A stretch of 64,000 nucleotides of DNA from Chitinophagaceae bacterium (GTDB lineage Bacteria > Bacteroidota > Bacteroidia > Chitinophagales > Chitinophagaceae): the NCBI GenBank assembly GCA_016721085.1, contig JADKJI010000001.1, positions 78,033 to 142,032 on the forward strand. Reading direction: 5' to 3'. The position numbers and the translations under genes were made by a program. Below, in pieces: positions 35,872 through 44,388 of the stretch (positions are counted from its first letter, which is position 1; every line of letters starts with the position of its first letter). The notes beneath the pieces are model-generated. The model was not told the origin of the DNA. It saw only the letters and a list, made by a program, of their open reading frames with translations, and made no database searches.

Positions 35872-37044
35872 ATGACAAAAGTAATTCTGAAACGGAAAAT
35901 CAGTAATAGGGTATTGAATGGACATCCGTGGATATTCGCCAATGAAGTGAATATTGTTGATGGCGATAGTACTGGTGGTGATATTGTTGAAGTGTTTACT
36001 CACGATAAGAAGTTCATCGGTAAAGGATATATAAATCCAAAGTCACAGATTTTGGTGAGGCTATTGACACGTAAGAAAGAGGATGTGATAAATGAGGATT
36101 TTTTTTATCAGCGATTACTTACCGCATGGAAATACCGTCAGCAAATAGGGTATACTGAGAATTGTCGCTTGATATTCGGCGAAGCCGATTTTATGCCCCA
36201 GCTGATTATTGATAAGTTCAATGATTATTTTGTAATCCAAACACTCGCTTTGGGTATGGATGTATGGAAGCCAGCGATAGTAGCTGCCATTGAAAAGATT
36301 TTTTCACCAAAAGGGATATACGAAAGAAATGATGTACCTGTAAGGGAATTGGAAGGACTTCCACAACAGAAAGGATTTCTTTCAGCTCCTTTCGATACAA
36401 AGATCATTATAAATGAGAACGGGTTGAAATTTGTTGTTGATGTAGAGAATGGGCAGAAGACAGGATATTTTCTCGATCAGCAAGATAATAGAAGGGCTAT
36501 TCAGCATATTGTAAAAGGAGCCGATGTATTAGGTGCCTTTACTTACACAGGTACTTTTGAAATACATGCAGCGCATTATGGGGCCAAGTCGGTTTTGGGC
36601 TTAGATATATCGGAGAATGCCGTTAATCAAGCTAACAATAATTCTGCATTGAATGGGTATGCAGACATCTGTAAATTCGAAGCTGTGAACGCATTTGATG
36701 TATTGAAGCAATGGGGTAAGGATGGACGTAAGTACGATGTGGTGATGCTCGATCCTCCTTCTTTTACAAAAACAAGAGAGAATATTCAAAAGGCGATAAC
36801 TGGTTATAAGGAGATCAACCTAAGAGGAATAAAACTTATAAAGCCAGGTGGATTTTTGGTTACCTCAAGTTGCACCAACCTGGTAGGGCCAGATATGTTT
36901 CTTGAGATCATACAGATGGCAGCTAAAGACGCGCGGAGACAATTACGCCAGGTATGTTTCCAGGCCCAATCGGCCGACCACCCTATTATTCGGGAGTGGG
37001 AGAATACGCAGTATTTGAAGTTTTTGATTGTGCAGGTGTTATAG
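35872..37044 (+). CDS. Class I SAM-dependent rRNA methyltransferase, RlmI-like
   Basis: 390 residues. An N-terminal PUA-like domain (VILKRKISNRVLNGHPWIFANEV) is followed by a linking beta domain and a Rossmann methyltransferase with motif I as VLGAFTYTGTFEIHAAHYGA, the next strand ending LGLDISENAV, and MLDPPSFTK around residue 293. SSCTN near 331 is at the position of the catalytic Cys of m5C enzymes. This layout is that of RlmI/RlmK-type 23S rRNA cytosine methyltransferases. It is a single gene between a terminator and a repeat-rich gap. Confidence 0.88.
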   Translation: MTKVILKRKISNRVLNGHPWIFANEVNIVDGDSTGGDIVEVFTHDKKFIGKGYINPKSQILVRLLTRKKEDVINEDFFYQRLLTAWKYRQQIGYTENCRLIFGEADFMPQLIIDKFNDYFVIQTLALGMDVWKPAIVAAIEKIFSPKGIYERNDVPVRELEGLPQQKGFLSAPFDTKIIINENGLKFVVDVENGQKTGYFLDQQDNRRAIQHIVKGADVLGAFTYTGTFEIHAAHYGAKSVLGLDISENAVNQANNNSALNGYADICKFEAVNAFDVLKQWGKDGRKYDVVMLDPPSFTKTRENIQKAITGYKEINLRGIKLIKPGGFLVTSSCTNLVGPDMFLEIIQMAAKDARRQLRQVCFQAQSADHPIIREWENTQYLKFLIVQVL

Positions 37045-37250
37045 GAAAGTCCGGAAGTCCGAAGCGTCTGAGGTTTGAAGTTTCTGATATTTGAGTCCGC
37101 GGCCTCTGATGTTTGGAGAGACCGAATTTTAAGTCCGAAAGAAAATACAAGTACAAGGCGGGAAGACCGGAAGTCGGGAAGTCCGGAAGTCGGAAAGTCC
37201 GTGGGGAGAGGTTGATATTTGTAAATTTCGATAGTCCGGGGAGTCCGTGG
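37045..37250. repeat. Degenerate GGAAGTCCG repeats
   Basis: Many copies of a short unit, GGAAGTCCG or GAAGTCGG, appear in head-to-tail groups (37047-37070, 37160-37202 and single copies to about 37250), mixed with TTTGAAGTTT-like variants. There is no coding sense in any frame. The composition is purine-rich on the plus strand and unlike the flanking genes. Confidence 0.6.
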
Positions 37251-37377
37251 AATCAGTTTGAAATTTGGAGTGCAAAATAGTCCAAGGAGAAACTGCCAAC
37301 CCTGAAGGGGTTGAATCCTCGTATCCACGGGTGCAACCCGTGGGGTAAGAGAGGGAAGTCCGGGATGTCTGTATTTA

Positions 37378-37638
37378 CACCTCATCCCCGGCCCTTCTCC
37401 TGGAGGAGAAGGGTGTCTCTCCGAAGAATATTTTGACCTGAAACAAGAGTTATTTCAAATTTACATTCAAGTTATTTCTCTGATTTTTCCTAAGAAATTT
37501 TGGTTAGGCACTTACAATTGTTCCAAGAATGAAATAAAAAGAAATCAGTCACTGCATAGATACCTTTGTCCTATCTCTAAATATATTTCGGAGAGACACC
37601 CTTCTCCGCCGCGGCGGAGAAGGGCCGGGGATGAGGTG
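37378..37638. repeat. Pair of REP-like hairpins in inverted orientation (possible MITE)
   Basis: Two arms, 37378-37423 and 37589-37638, are reverse complements of each other over 42 bases with no mismatch outside their loops. Each arm is itself a hairpin (GCCCTTCTCC / GGAGAAGGG), but the loops differ: TGGA on the left and GCCGCGGC on the right. About 165 AT-rich bases without a gene lie between. Both flanks carry GCAACCCGT (about 37333 and 37640). The layout resembles a REP doublet or a non-autonomous element with terminal inverted repeats. Confidence 0.75.
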
Positions 37639-37745
37639 CGCAACCCGTAGTAAATAAAATGTCAGCACGAGTAGAACTCCTACTTACTCAGAAGGCCTCA
37701 ATTTTGACTTTTTACTTTTGATTTTTATTACTTCCTACTTACAGC

Positions 37746-38120
37746 TTACTTCGACACCTGAAACTTTCCAGACTCAATAATTTTTCCGGATTTGTCGCGA
37801 AGTTGGAAGATATAGACACCTCTGTAGAAATCGGAGAGGTTAACGGTAGTCTTATTAGTGAGATTAGTTATTTCGTAAACCTTCTTCCCCAAAAAATTAA
37901 ATATCTGGAAATTGTGATCTTTCTCAGTTGATTTTTGGAATTCGAAATTGATTATTGATGTTGCGGGGTTGGGGTAGAAACGGATGATTTTAGATATAGG
38001 CTCTTGAGCTGGGAATGAAGGGGTTCTTTCCTGGCTTTTCGCTTGGACGCTTACAAAAAGGATAATGGACAGTAGGTAAAAAATCCTCATCAGGGATGAT
38101 ATTTTACTTTGAGACATCAA
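37746..38120 (-). CDS. Short secreted protein consisting mainly of a T9SS type A sorting domain
   Basis: 124 residues. A signal peptide (MRIFYLLSIILFVSVQAKSQ, likely start at an internal Met about ten residues in) is followed by a linker of only about 18 residues and then a full type A sorting domain: IIRFYPNPATSIINFEF, FQIFNFLGKKVYEI, YRGVYIFQLRDKSGKIIESGKFQV. There is no cargo domain. It could be the stump of a larger gene whose body was lost, or a genuine mini-substrate. No frame upstream on the minus strand adds a domain. It stands alone between the repeat region and the peroxiredoxin terminator. Confidence 0.8.
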   Translation of the reverse strand: MMSQSKISSLMRIFYLLSIILFVSVQAKSQERTPSFPAQEPISKIIRFYPNPATSIINFEFQKSTEKDHNFQIFNFLGKKVYEITNLTNKTTVNLSDFYRGVYIFQLRDKSGKIIESGKFQVSK

Positions 38121-38160
38121 GATAAATCCTTTATGACAAATTTACAAATCCATAGATAAC

Positions 38161-38200
38161 AAAAAGGGGCAATTAAGTATAAAAACTTACCGCCCCTTTT
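38161..38200 (-). terminator. Terminator after the peroxiredoxin gene
   Basis: On the minus strand, AAAAGGGGC pairs with GCCCCTTTT and an inner TAAGT/ACTTA adds to the stem; five or more T residues follow. The A/T flanks on both sides could let it work in both directions. Confidence 0.85.
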
Positions 38201-38239
38201 CATAAACTATTGATTATCAATTATAGAAATTGTTAAAAT

Positions 38240-38710
38240 TTAGCTAAGAGAAGCCAAGGTTTTTTCAATTGCTTCAAAATTAGGCAGTTCGCCGGCATTT
38301 TCAAGCACTTCTGCATATTCAACAATACCATCCTTATTTACAATAAAGGCAGATCTTTTAGAAACCCCTTTCATTTCAAAAGCGAATGTCTCATATAAGC
38401 AACCATAGTCTTCAGATACATTTTTATTGAAATCGCTCAATAGGGGGAAGTTCAATTGTTGGTCGGCTTTATACTTATTTAAAGTGAACAGTGAGTCTAC
38501 ACTGATGCCGATTACCTGGGCATTTACAGCCTCATATTGGGCAATATGGTCCCTGATAGAGCAAAGTTCTTTTGTGCATACTCCTGTAAAAGCCTGCGGG
38601 AAAAACAACAGAAGTACATTCTTCCCCTTGAAGTCGCTAAGGGATACTTTGTTTTTTTCTGTGTCGAACATCGTAAAAGCTGGAGCTACTTGTCCTGTAG
38701 TAAGTTTCAT
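38240..38710 (-). CDS. Thiol peroxidase of the BCP/AhpE-type peroxiredoxin family
   Basis: 156 residues, complete thioredoxin-like fold. The active-site segment is FFPQAFTGVCTKELCSIRD, with the peroxidatic Cys45 and a second Cys50 spaced as in BCP-type enzymes. RSAFIVNKDGIVEY is the conserved C-terminal strand. It reduces hydroperoxides in the cytoplasm with electrons from thioredoxin. A possible -7 box, TATTTTCG (one mismatch, minus strand 38730-38737), lies upstream. It is monocistronic. Confidence 0.92.
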   Translation of the reverse strand: MKLTTGQVAPAFTMFDTEKNKVSLSDFKGKNVLLLFFPQAFTGVCTKELCSIRDHIAQYEAVNAQVIGISVDSLFTLNKYKADQQLNFPLLSDFNKNVSEDYGCLYETFAFEMKGVSKRSAFIVNKDGIVEYAEVLENAGELPNFEAIEKTLASLS

Positions 38711-38831
38711 TGTTAATAGAAATTTTGTGCGAAAATAGGTACTGAACGATTAACAATGAAAGCTGTGGAAAGTTCGGAGCTTAATGCTAGATGCTAAATG
38801 CTGGATGCTTTTTTTGCCTAGGGCTTACTAC

Positions 38832-39109
38832 TTTTTGCCTAAAGCTTAAGGCCTAAAGCCTAAAGCAAATACAAAATACAGAATACATTTTACCGCAACT
38901 TGTCCCGGTTATTTCAGGAGAGAACAAGAGATTGCAGAGGCTGCGCAGAGTTATACAAAAAGTTCTGTTCGGATCTTAGCGTTCCCTTACGAAAAACTTT
39001 ACGCAAACTCTTGTATTTCTCCTGTTCTCTCCCGAAATAATCGGGACAAGTTGCGGGAAAATGTATTCTGTATTTGCTTTAGGCCCTAGGCCTTAAGCTT
39101 TAGGCAAAA
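38832..39109. repeat. Large palindrome with 91-100-nt arms (GCCTAAAGC family)
   Basis: The left arm 38832-38931 and right arm 39018-39109 are reverse complements with about six mismatches and one eight-base insertion. The outer part is made of GCCTAAAGC-type units, followed by AAATACAGAATACATTTT and CCGCAACTTGTCCC. The loop is about 86 bases without a gene. The right arm is followed by AAGCCTCCCGC, and the repeat at 61780-61933 is followed by GAGCCTCCCGC. It may be a mobile palindromic element. Confidence 0.8.
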
Positions 39110-39135
39110 AGCATCAAGCCTCCCGCCTCCCGCTT

Positions 39136-40176
39136 CTAAAACTTCGGACACAAAACCTTATCCACGCTGCTATTATCGCGATCAAGGAAACCCACATAAG
39201 AAACGGAGAGTTCGAATCCGCCTCTTCCCATACTGGCGGTTCTTAGTGGAGATACGTTTACATCATAGCTGATAGCCAGTGAGAGGGCCTCTTTATCAAT
39301 TTTGAGTACAGGTATAAGGGCATCTTTCCACCTGAGGAAAGCACCTGCATGAATAGTATACATCGGATTTTCTGGATCACCACCTAATTTATAGGAATAC
39401 AAGGCACCACCAATCACTTCTTTGAACGAACCTTGTTGTGAATAATCCGATTGCAATGTGAAAAAAGTATAATCGTCAATATTGAATTTAACACCTGCAG
39501 AGAAAACATATTTTGCATTCATCTCAATGCTGGCATTGCGATAAAAAGAATTTTTTGGTCGGTTAAGATGATGATAGGCACCTCCGATAAACAACATGTT
39601 CTTTTGATCTTCACCAAAACTGGTGTTGAAACTTAATCCCACATTCGCATCCCAGGTAGTAAAATTTGGTACTGTAAGTCCTTCACCCGTTGGAAGTGTT
39701 GGATCATAACCGCCACCGTTATATTGGTTATTGGTGGTCATTTTAGATAGGTCAACATTTTTGCGAACCATTCCTCCCATGAAACCCAAAGACAGGTACA
39801 TAGGTTTTTCATCACTTAAGGATTTATGGTAGTTTAATGCAGGCATCAGTTGGGTAGTAGTAAGTCCCACAGTACCCGCTTTATCAAAAACAGCTTGAAT
39901 ACCTGTAGTAATGAAATCATCACCTTTGCCAATTGGCATTTTATATTCTGCATTGAGTGAACCGGTACGATACGCGTTGGTGAAACTGTTCCATTGGTCC
40001 CGATAAACGCCTTGTACCCTGTAATCTCCTTTGAAAATTCCTGCCAGGGAAGGGTTCCTAAGCAATGGCGCTTCAAAGAATTGGGAGAAGTGAATATCCT
40101 GAGCAAATGAAGTTAACAAACCTCCAGATAAAAGGATTGCCAATACCCCTTGCTTTAAAAGCAGTGTTGGTTTCAT
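39136..40176 (-). CDS. PorP/SprF family type IX secretion outer-membrane protein
   Basis: 346 residues from the ATG at 40176; an upstream start would lengthen the signal peptide with polar residues. Signal peptide LLLKQGVLAILLSGGLLTSFA, then the PorP/SprF opening QDIHFSQFFEAPLLRNPSLAGIF, YRDQWNSF and a beta-barrel ending SLAISYDVNVSPLRTASMGRGGFELSVSYV. Members are outer-membrane partners for type B T9SS substrates such as gliding adhesins. It lies directly downstream of two type B substrates on the same strand, the usual arrangement, so they are likely one operon with dedicated partner and cargo. Confidence 0.93.
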   Translation of the reverse strand: MKPTLLLKQGVLAILLSGGLLTSFAQDIHFSQFFEAPLLRNPSLAGIFKGDYRVQGVYRDQWNSFTNAYRTGSLNAEYKMPIGKGDDFITTGIQAVFDKAGTVGLTTTQLMPALNYHKSLSDEKPMYLSLGFMGGMVRKNVDLSKMTTNNQYNGGGYDPTLPTGEGLTVPNFTTWDANVGLSFNTSFGEDQKNMLFIGGAYHHLNRPKNSFYRNASIEMNAKYVFSAGVKFNIDDYTFFTLQSDYSQQGSFKEVIGGALYSYKLGGDPENPMYTIHAGAFLRWKDALIPVLKIDKEALSLAISYDVNVSPLRTASMGRGGFELSVSYVGFLDRDNSSVDKVLCPKF

Positions 40177-40219
40177 GCTGTACTGTTTACTATGGCACAC
40201 TTTATATTGCATGTTTCTT

Positions 40220-43200
40220 TTATCTGATTAAAGTTACGTTTCCTTTATAAGGAATGACCACTGAATTTTCGCAAATCAAATCAATAATATATACATAGGT
40301 ATCTTGCTCGCCTTTCTTGCCTTTATAAGTACCATCCCAACCTACACTTGGATCATTGGCATTGAAATTCTTTCTTTCAAAAACCAGTTCGCCCCATCTG
40401 TTAAAGATTCGCATTGACTGAACTCTCGCCAATCCAGTTCCTCTTGGGTAGAAAACATCGTTTTGGCCATCATTGTTAGGCGAGAATGTATTGGGAATGA
40501 AAAAGTTCTTATCGTTACATACTACTATGACAGTAATCTCATTGCTATTGTTGCATCCGTAAATATCTTCTACGGTTACTTTATACTTGGTAGTTGATCT
40601 CGGTCCTGCAACAGGAACAGGGCAATTAACACAACTTAATCCTGTTGTAGGTAACCAGGTATAAGTACTGATATTTGGCCCATAAGTTACAGGTATTGGA
40701 ATAGTTGTTCCAACTGGTATTACTGGGTCCGGACCAAAAGTTATACTTGGTGTTGGAGGCACATATACTCTCTGAGTAGTACTACTGCCGCATCCAAGCT
40801 TGTTGGCTGCATCCAGTTTGATAGTGTAATTACCTGTGGCTCCGTACTTGGTGGAAGTATTTTTGATACTAGATGAATTGCCATTTCCAAAATCCCATTT
40901 CCAGGTAGTCAATGTATCGGCAACAACCAAGGAACCCTGGAGTAAAAGCAGATCGTTTATGCAAACAACGGTGTCTCCTGTAATTACCGGGGTAGGTGTT
41001 TGGTAAACCCTAACAGTATCAGTCAGTGTTTTGCTGCAACCAGCCTGAGTGGTTACCGTTAATGACGGAATATAAGTGCCTGCCGTAGTATAACGATGAG
41101 AAGGTTCCTGAAGATTTGAAGTGCCGCCATCACCAAAATCCCAAACACTTGAAACTATTGGATCATTGAAGATGGTGAAGTTTCCAAATAGTACAGTACC
41201 AGTATCACAAAAAGCTTTTTTATCCATGCCGAATAATGGTTCGGCGCCGAGTACACGTATTAATTGATTACCACCAATGCCAACTAAGCAGCCCGTGCTA
41301 TCTTTCACATAAATCACCGGACTATAATATCCCAACGCTTTATATAAGTACTGGAATTGCCTGCGTTGGCTTGAATCTGCTGCAGCATCACTTGAATAGA
41401 AATATAGTTTGGTGTTGGGTGGAGTAGTGATATTGAAGTCAACTAATAATGAATTACAACCCTGCAGTGGTGAATAGCTTAAAGACACACTAGTATTTGG
41501 GTCATATACATTAATAACTGTACTTGATGAATCAAGACAACCACCAAAACCCGTTACTACTAATTTCGCGGTGAACGAACCGTACGAATTGTAGAAATGG
41601 TTTGGATTTGTAAGGGTCGATAAACCACCGTCACCGAAATCCCAATAGAATGATTGGTAATTCTGACCTTGGAAAGTGAATTTTGTTTCAAGTGGTGGAC
41701 AAAGACTTGATGTGTCTTTGGCTGTAAAAATTGATCTTGGAGATCTGATTGAAATAAAATTCAATCTGGTAACAGAATCAGTACAGCCTACCGTATCCGT
41801 AATTACCAGTTTTACTGAATAAGTTGAGTCAACCCCTGTATATACGTGTATTGGGTTTGGACCTGTTCCGCTATTTCCATCTCCAAAATCCCAGGAATAA
41901 TTAAGCCCATATCCTTTTGAAGAATCCAGAAATTGCATTTGTCCACCTGCACAAATCAATGTACTGCCAACTCCAAATTTTGCAGTTGGTTTTGTTATCC
42001 AAATAGGTATGGAAGATTGTATTGAATCTACGCAGCCGATATTATCTGTAACTGTCATTGTTACAATATATTTACCTGTATCTGCATATTGGTGATTAAA
42101 TGGTGCTGTATTAAAATTCTGAATCTGGCCATCGCCAAAATTCCATTTCCATTGTACAATAGGGTTTGTGAAAGTTGATAAATCGGAAAAGCTGATGTTC
42201 TTATTCTGGCAAGCTCCAATTGATGAACTAGAGAAGTTAGCTGTGGGGCCTGAAACAATAACTGCAGGGTTTTTTGTAAGGGTGTCCTTACAGCCATTCA
42301 CATCCGTAATTATCAATGAAATACTATGAGGGCCAATTGCAGTGTATCTATTTGAAACAGCAAAGCCATAAACAGTATAGGGTCCGCCATCAAATGACCA
42401 TTCATAACTGGCAATATTTGCAGGTAAGCTATTTATGGCAGTAAAAGAAACGGATTCATTTCTGCAAACATTGAATTTACTTGCGCTGAAATCTGCTATA
42501 TCACTATTCAATGCAACTGGTAGAGTAAATGTCTGGCTGCAAGTTCCGTTTGTAACTGTTAGTCGCACTGTATATGTACCTAGTGCAGGATAAGTAAATG
42601 CAGGATTGGCCAATGTTGATGTAGTATTTAGAGGGTCGCCGAATTCCCAGAAATAAGTCAATGGAACTATTGCAGGATCTGTTTTGGATGTATTGGTGAA
42701 TACTACTAATCTTTTATTAGCGCAAGAAACTTGGTAGGTGAAAGATGCTGTTGGTGGTAGTACATGTACTTGTTGAACGCTGGTTAAAGAAAACGCACAA
42801 CCATTATTGTATGCAGTTAGTGTTACATTAAAATAGCCAGTGTCGGTATAATTGTATATTGGATTTTGTTGTGATGAAGTACCACCATCTCCAAATTGCC
42901 AAACCCATGCGTCTGCAACTGGTGTAAGGTCTGTGAACTGTACAGCGCCTGAAGCACAAGCGGTGAGTGGACTAAATGTGAAATTTGTTGCAGGCGGAGT
43001 ACCCACTCTTATTCCATTTGTATATTGAACGGTAGCAGTACAGCCGCCTACCGTTGTAATTGTAAGTTGTATGGTATAGTTGCCTATGCTGGCATATGTA
43101 TGTGTCGGGTTAACAGCTGTAGAAGTGAAGCCATCTCCAAAATCCCAGAAATAAGAGGCTACTCCATCAATTGCATTAGCAACAGGGTTAGGACTATAAG

Positions 43201-44386
43201 TAAATGGAACACAACCACCATTGGGGGCATTGGAAATAGCAATAGTTGGCGCAATAATTCTTACAAAGGCAGATTTTAAAATCGTATTGGAGCAACCCCT
43301 GCTATCAGTAATGGTTAGCCTCACATCATATTGGCCAGTGGTGTTATAAGTATGTGAAGGGTTTTTTGAAGTTGAGGTGCCCCCATCACCAAAATCCCAT
43401 TGCCAGCTTACAGCATCGGGTGAAAGATCCTGGAAATTTACTGTAAATGGCCCTTGACAAGCAACTACCGCGGGAGCTGTGAAATCTACCGTTGGGTTTG
43501 GTCGGGCATACACAACCTTTGAAAATGAATCTGTACAGGTGCTATAGGTGTTCACCAATTTAACAGTGTAAGAGCCTGCTGTAGTATAGCGGGAAGTATC
43601 ATTAAGTTTTATAGAACCTTTTCCATTCCCAAAATCCCAAACTGATTTTGCAGGTGCAGGTGTTGAATTATTCTGAAAATTGACAAGACTATTTAAGCAA
43701 ACAGAATCTGGAGCATTGAACGATGTTGTAATAGAAGGAATCGTTATCGTTTTCTGTTTCGTTCCTGAGCATCCATATTGGCTTGTTGCAGTTAAATTAA
43801 TTGTGTAGGTGCCAGGGGCTGCATATGTGGCTGTTGGATTTTGATTAGTAGATGTAGTGGAATTGCCAAAATCCCAATTATAGTTTATCGTGCCAGGGCC
43901 ACTTGTCTGGTTACTGAAATTGGCTATAAATGGAGCACTACAGGTAACCGGATCGGTAATATTGAAATCAGCTGTTACGCCAGATACTATCCTGATATAA
44001 TTCCTTTTGCAACTGCACTTTGGCATCCTGTAGATGAAGTGACTCTTAATAGTACGGTAAGTGCCAGGTGTAGAATAGGAGGTGATTGGGTTTTGTAAGG
44101 TTGATAATTGCCCATTTCCTAAATCCCAGTTCCAGAATGTGGGATTGCCTGTTGATTTATCTGTGAATTGAACGGAAAGCGGAGAACACCCCGAAGTTAC
44201 ATTAGCCGTAAAATCAGGATTGGGAACCTGTGCACTTGAATGATAAGCTGAAAACAAAAGCAGTATGGATATGAAAATCGTTTTCAGATATGGCAGGGCC
44301 ATAAGTCTGGCGACAGGGATCCAATAATTGTCCTTTTCAACAATTTTCACTTTTGTCAATCTCATGGTAAGTAATAAAGAATTCAC
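40220..44386 (-). CDS. Giant PKD-repeat surface protein with T9SS type B tail
   Basis: Up to 1388 residues; the likely start is an internal ATG at 44302, which opens a clean signal peptide (LKTIFISILLLFSAYHSSA), rather than 44386. The body is a chain of more than ten PKD domains with WDFGDG-type motifs and HTYxxxGxY ends. It closes with the gliding-motility C-terminal (CHU_C, type B) domain: FIPNTFSPNNDGQNDVFYPRG, RIFNRWGELVFE, WDGTYKG. In the first PKD about 17 residues (IKSHFIYRMPKCSCK) are out of frame: a +1 change near 44053 is undone by a lost A near 44005-44008. Adhesin or matrix protein; its partner is the downstream PorP/SprF. Confidence 0.9.
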   Translation of the reverse strand: MNSLLLTMRLTKVKIVEKDNYWIPVARLMALPYLKTIFISILLLFSAYHSSAQVPNPDFTANVTSGCSPLSVQFTDKSTGNPTFWNWDLGNGQLSTLQNPITSYSTPGTYRTIKSHFIYRMPKCSCKRNYIRIVSGVTADFNITDPVTCSAPFIANFSNQTSGPGTINYNWDFGNSTTSTNQNPTATYAAPGTYTINLTATSQYGCSGTKQKTITIPSITTSFNAPDSVCLNSLVNFQNNSTPAPAKSVWDFGNGKGSIKLNDTSRYTTAGSYTVKLVNTYSTCTDSFSKVVYARPNPTVDFTAPAVVACQGPFTVNFQDLSPDAVSWQWDFGDGGTSTSKNPSHTYNTTGQYDVRLTITDSRGCSNTILKSAFVRIIAPTIAISNAPNGGCVPFTYSPNPVANAIDGVASYFWDFGDGFTSTAVNPTHTYASIGNYTIQLTITTVGGCTATVQYTNGIRVGTPPATNFTFSPLTACASGAVQFTDLTPVADAWVWQFGDGGTSSQQNPIYNYTDTGYFNVTLTAYNNGCAFSLTSVQQVHVLPPTASFTYQVSCANKRLVVFTNTSKTDPAIVPLTYFWEFGDPLNTTSTLANPAFTYPALGTYTVRLTVTNGTCSQTFTLPVALNSDIADFSASKFNVCRNESVSFTAINSLPANIASYEWSFDGGPYTVYGFAVSNRYTAIGPHSISLIITDVNGCKDTLTKNPAVIVSGPTANFSSSSIGACQNKNISFSDLSTFTNPIVQWKWNFGDGQIQNFNTAPFNHQYADTGKYIVTMTVTDNIGCVDSIQSSIPIWITKPTAKFGVGSTLICAGGQMQFLDSSKGYGLNYSWDFGDGNSGTGPNPIHVYTGVDSTYSVKLVITDTVGCTDSVTRLNFISIRSPRSIFTAKDTSSLCPPLETKFTFQGQNYQSFYWDFGDGGLSTLTNPNHFYNSYGSFTAKLVVTGFGGCLDSSSTVINVYDPNTSVSLSYSPLQGCNSLLVDFNITTPPNTKLYFYSSDAAADSSQRRQFQYLYKALGYYSPVIYVKDSTGCLVGIGGNQLIRVLGAEPLFGMDKKAFCDTGTVLFGNFTIFNDPIVSSVWDFGDGGTSNLQEPSHRYTTAGTYIPSLTVTTQAGCSKTLTDTVRVYQTPTPVITGDTVVCINDLLLLQGSLVVADTLTTWKWDFGNGNSSSIKNTSTKYGATGNYTIKLDAANKLGCGSSTTQRVYVPPTPSITFGPDPVIPVGTTIPIPVTYGPNISTYTWLPTTGLSCVNCPVPVAGPRSTTKYKVTVEDIYGCNNSNEITVIVVCNDKNFFIPNTFSPNNDGQNDVFYPRGTGLARVQSMRIFNRWGELVFERKNFNANDPSVGWDGTYKGKKGEQDTYVYIIDLICENSVVIPYKGNVTLIR

Positions 44387-44388
44387 AG

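Noticed and set aside
37045..37745. CRISPR array in the repeat-rich gap
   Set aside because: The repeats are short, degenerate and irregularly spaced, with no equal-length unique spacers and no cas genes.
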